DNA of 64,000 bases from Lasiodiplodia sp. COLG20. Taxonomy: Eukaryota > Ascomycota > Dothideomycetes > Botryosphaeriales > Botryosphaeriaceae. How positions within the stretch are numbered: the stretch's first letter is position 1; each line of letters starts with the position of its first letter. The position numbers were made by a program, and so were the translations under genes. Location: positions 2,480,001 through 2,544,000 of the forward strand of contig VNWV01000007.1 of NCBI GenBank assembly GCA_009801085.1. Direction: 5' to 3'. Positions 63,019-64,000 of the stretch are shown here, one piece after another. The notes beneath the pieces are model-generated. The model saw nothing but the letters and a program-made list of their open reading frames with translations. It had not been told where the DNA came from and did no database searches.

Positions 63019-64000
63019 GGTGAAAGAAAGACTCTTTTGCGCTTGCGGCTGAAGTGACAGTGGTTTTTATTTGCGTGCGGTCGGCGAGAGGCGGTTTGTG
63101 GGTTTGCGCGAGCGCAGCGCGCCAAGTCGGGCGATGAGGGAAGCAAGATGCGATGAGGATGTACGACAGAGGTCAGGATGCAAATATCTGGATATTGGCG
63201 GCGGGTGATGTTGCGGCTTCACCACGCGCGCGCACTCATTGCGCTAGGCCCGTTTGGGTGCGCCGACGTCACTGACAGGCAGGGAAACCACGGCGCGAGC
63301 GAAAGGCTCTGCATCTGTTGCCAGATTGTCCGCGCTTGAGCTCCATAGCAGAGCATGGCTCTCTTTTCCCGCAGTGAATCGACGATCTTGGCCGCACGCA
63401 CAGCCGGCTTCATGTATTATATAATTCTCACAGCTCCCACAGAATTATTAGCGGTATCTGGCAGGTACCTTACAGTATGGAGACTAGTCTCTCTACGCAC
63501 CTGTTCTCCCTTTAGTAGTTAACAATGCCTATATTTCTTTTGAAAACGTTGGCAATCCCTCTGAGTACTATGGTTTCCTTGATGATTGCGACTTTCTTTC
63601 CTGACATGTCTTCCTTGAGAACTGCAATGCCGCCTCGAATATTGTTTGCAACATGTAGCTCTTCTTGCACTCCTTATTCTTCTTTCCCTCACTACCTCCG
63701 TCTTTCTCTGGGCATGGAATAAGCTTCTGAGTCTCTGCTAGCATCTTAGACTAAAGAAAATATCTTCTAAATACCAACCAGAACGAAGATGACCTCCCTG
63801 TAAGATCCAAAAGGACACTAGTCCTGGATGAAAAGCGAGCAGAAATACCTTTTTCTTTAAGCTTGAAAAGCGCACATCTCGGCGCAGCTGAATCTTCTGA
63901 AAGGCAGTTCATTCACTTTCAAATATTCAAAGTTGCTCTGCATTGTCACGTCTTCGCGGCCCTACACCTTGGCCCCTGTAGGCATATCAAAGGAGACATT
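63019..64000. other. Right-end intergenic region
   Basis: It starts with the promoter of the gene at 63018. A small plus frame at 63525-63722 (65 residues, hydrophobic start) is weakly supported. Nothing else is recognised up to the edge. Confidence 0.4.

Noticed and set aside
1..64000. CRISPR arrays, bacterial operons or insertion sequences
   Set aside because: No regularly spaced short repeats of CRISPR type were seen, and the window is clearly eukaryotic.

Overview
The window is nuclear DNA from a filamentous ascomycete (Pezizomycotina; a Dothideomycete-like fungus is my inference, not shown). Genes carry many short GT-AG introns, mostly about 50-80 nt, usually with CTAAC or CTGAC branch sites. 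The fungal families present (Zn2Cys6 regulator, HsbA-type surface protein, NRPS-like reductase, GH92 mannosidase, Dap1, TMA7, Pmp3) fit this. Coding regions are GC-rich and several spacers are AT-rich. There is one assembly gap (12101-12168).

Layout. 0-10.3 kb: the 5' part of kinetochore gene NDC80 runs off the left edge, head-to-head with ribosome-associated TMA7. Then come a coiled-coil protein, the haem protein Dap1, an alpha/beta hydrolase and a membrane acyltransferase. 10.3-23 kb: gene-poor, with the gap, a degenerate tandem-repeat array, a long Ser/Ala/Asp-rich protein gene, a 15-bp hairpin and a possible retroelement remnant. 23-30.3 kb: HsbA-like secreted protein, Pmp3, a carbonyl-reductase-like SDR and an acidic disordered protein. 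30.3-38 kb: a decayed-looking region, a divergent U2 snRNA gene, a small two-exon gene, and a DEDDh exonuclease-like protein with zinc knuckles followed by a broken partial copy of itself.

38-51 kb is the most cluster-like part: an MFS permease, a dihydrodipicolinate-synthase-family aldolase, an aldo-keto reductase divergent from it, a Zn2Cys6 regulator and an A-T-R NRPS-like reductase. The aldolase/reductase pair would suit making and then reducing an aldehyde, with the permease bringing in or exporting a small acid and the regulator controlling the set. This is inference from content and order. 51-64 kb: two basic, disordered proteins, three tRNA genes (Ser-AGA, Phe-GAA, Thr-CGU), a secreted GH92 mannosidase and an F-box-like coiled-coil protein.

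Two RNA genes stand out. The tRNA-Phe gene has its usual 37/38 intron and also a 57-nt insertion in the anticodon stem that looks exactly like a spliceosomal intron (GT, CTAAC, AG); removing it restores a normal tRNA-Phe. The U2 snRNA gene keeps the U2 5' domain, a compensated stem IIa and an upstream TATA box, but its branch-site recognition sequence reads GAAGUA instead of the near-invariant GUAGUA. A further pattern is a sawtooth of base skew: many exons begin C-rich and end G-rich, and the next exon starts C-rich again.
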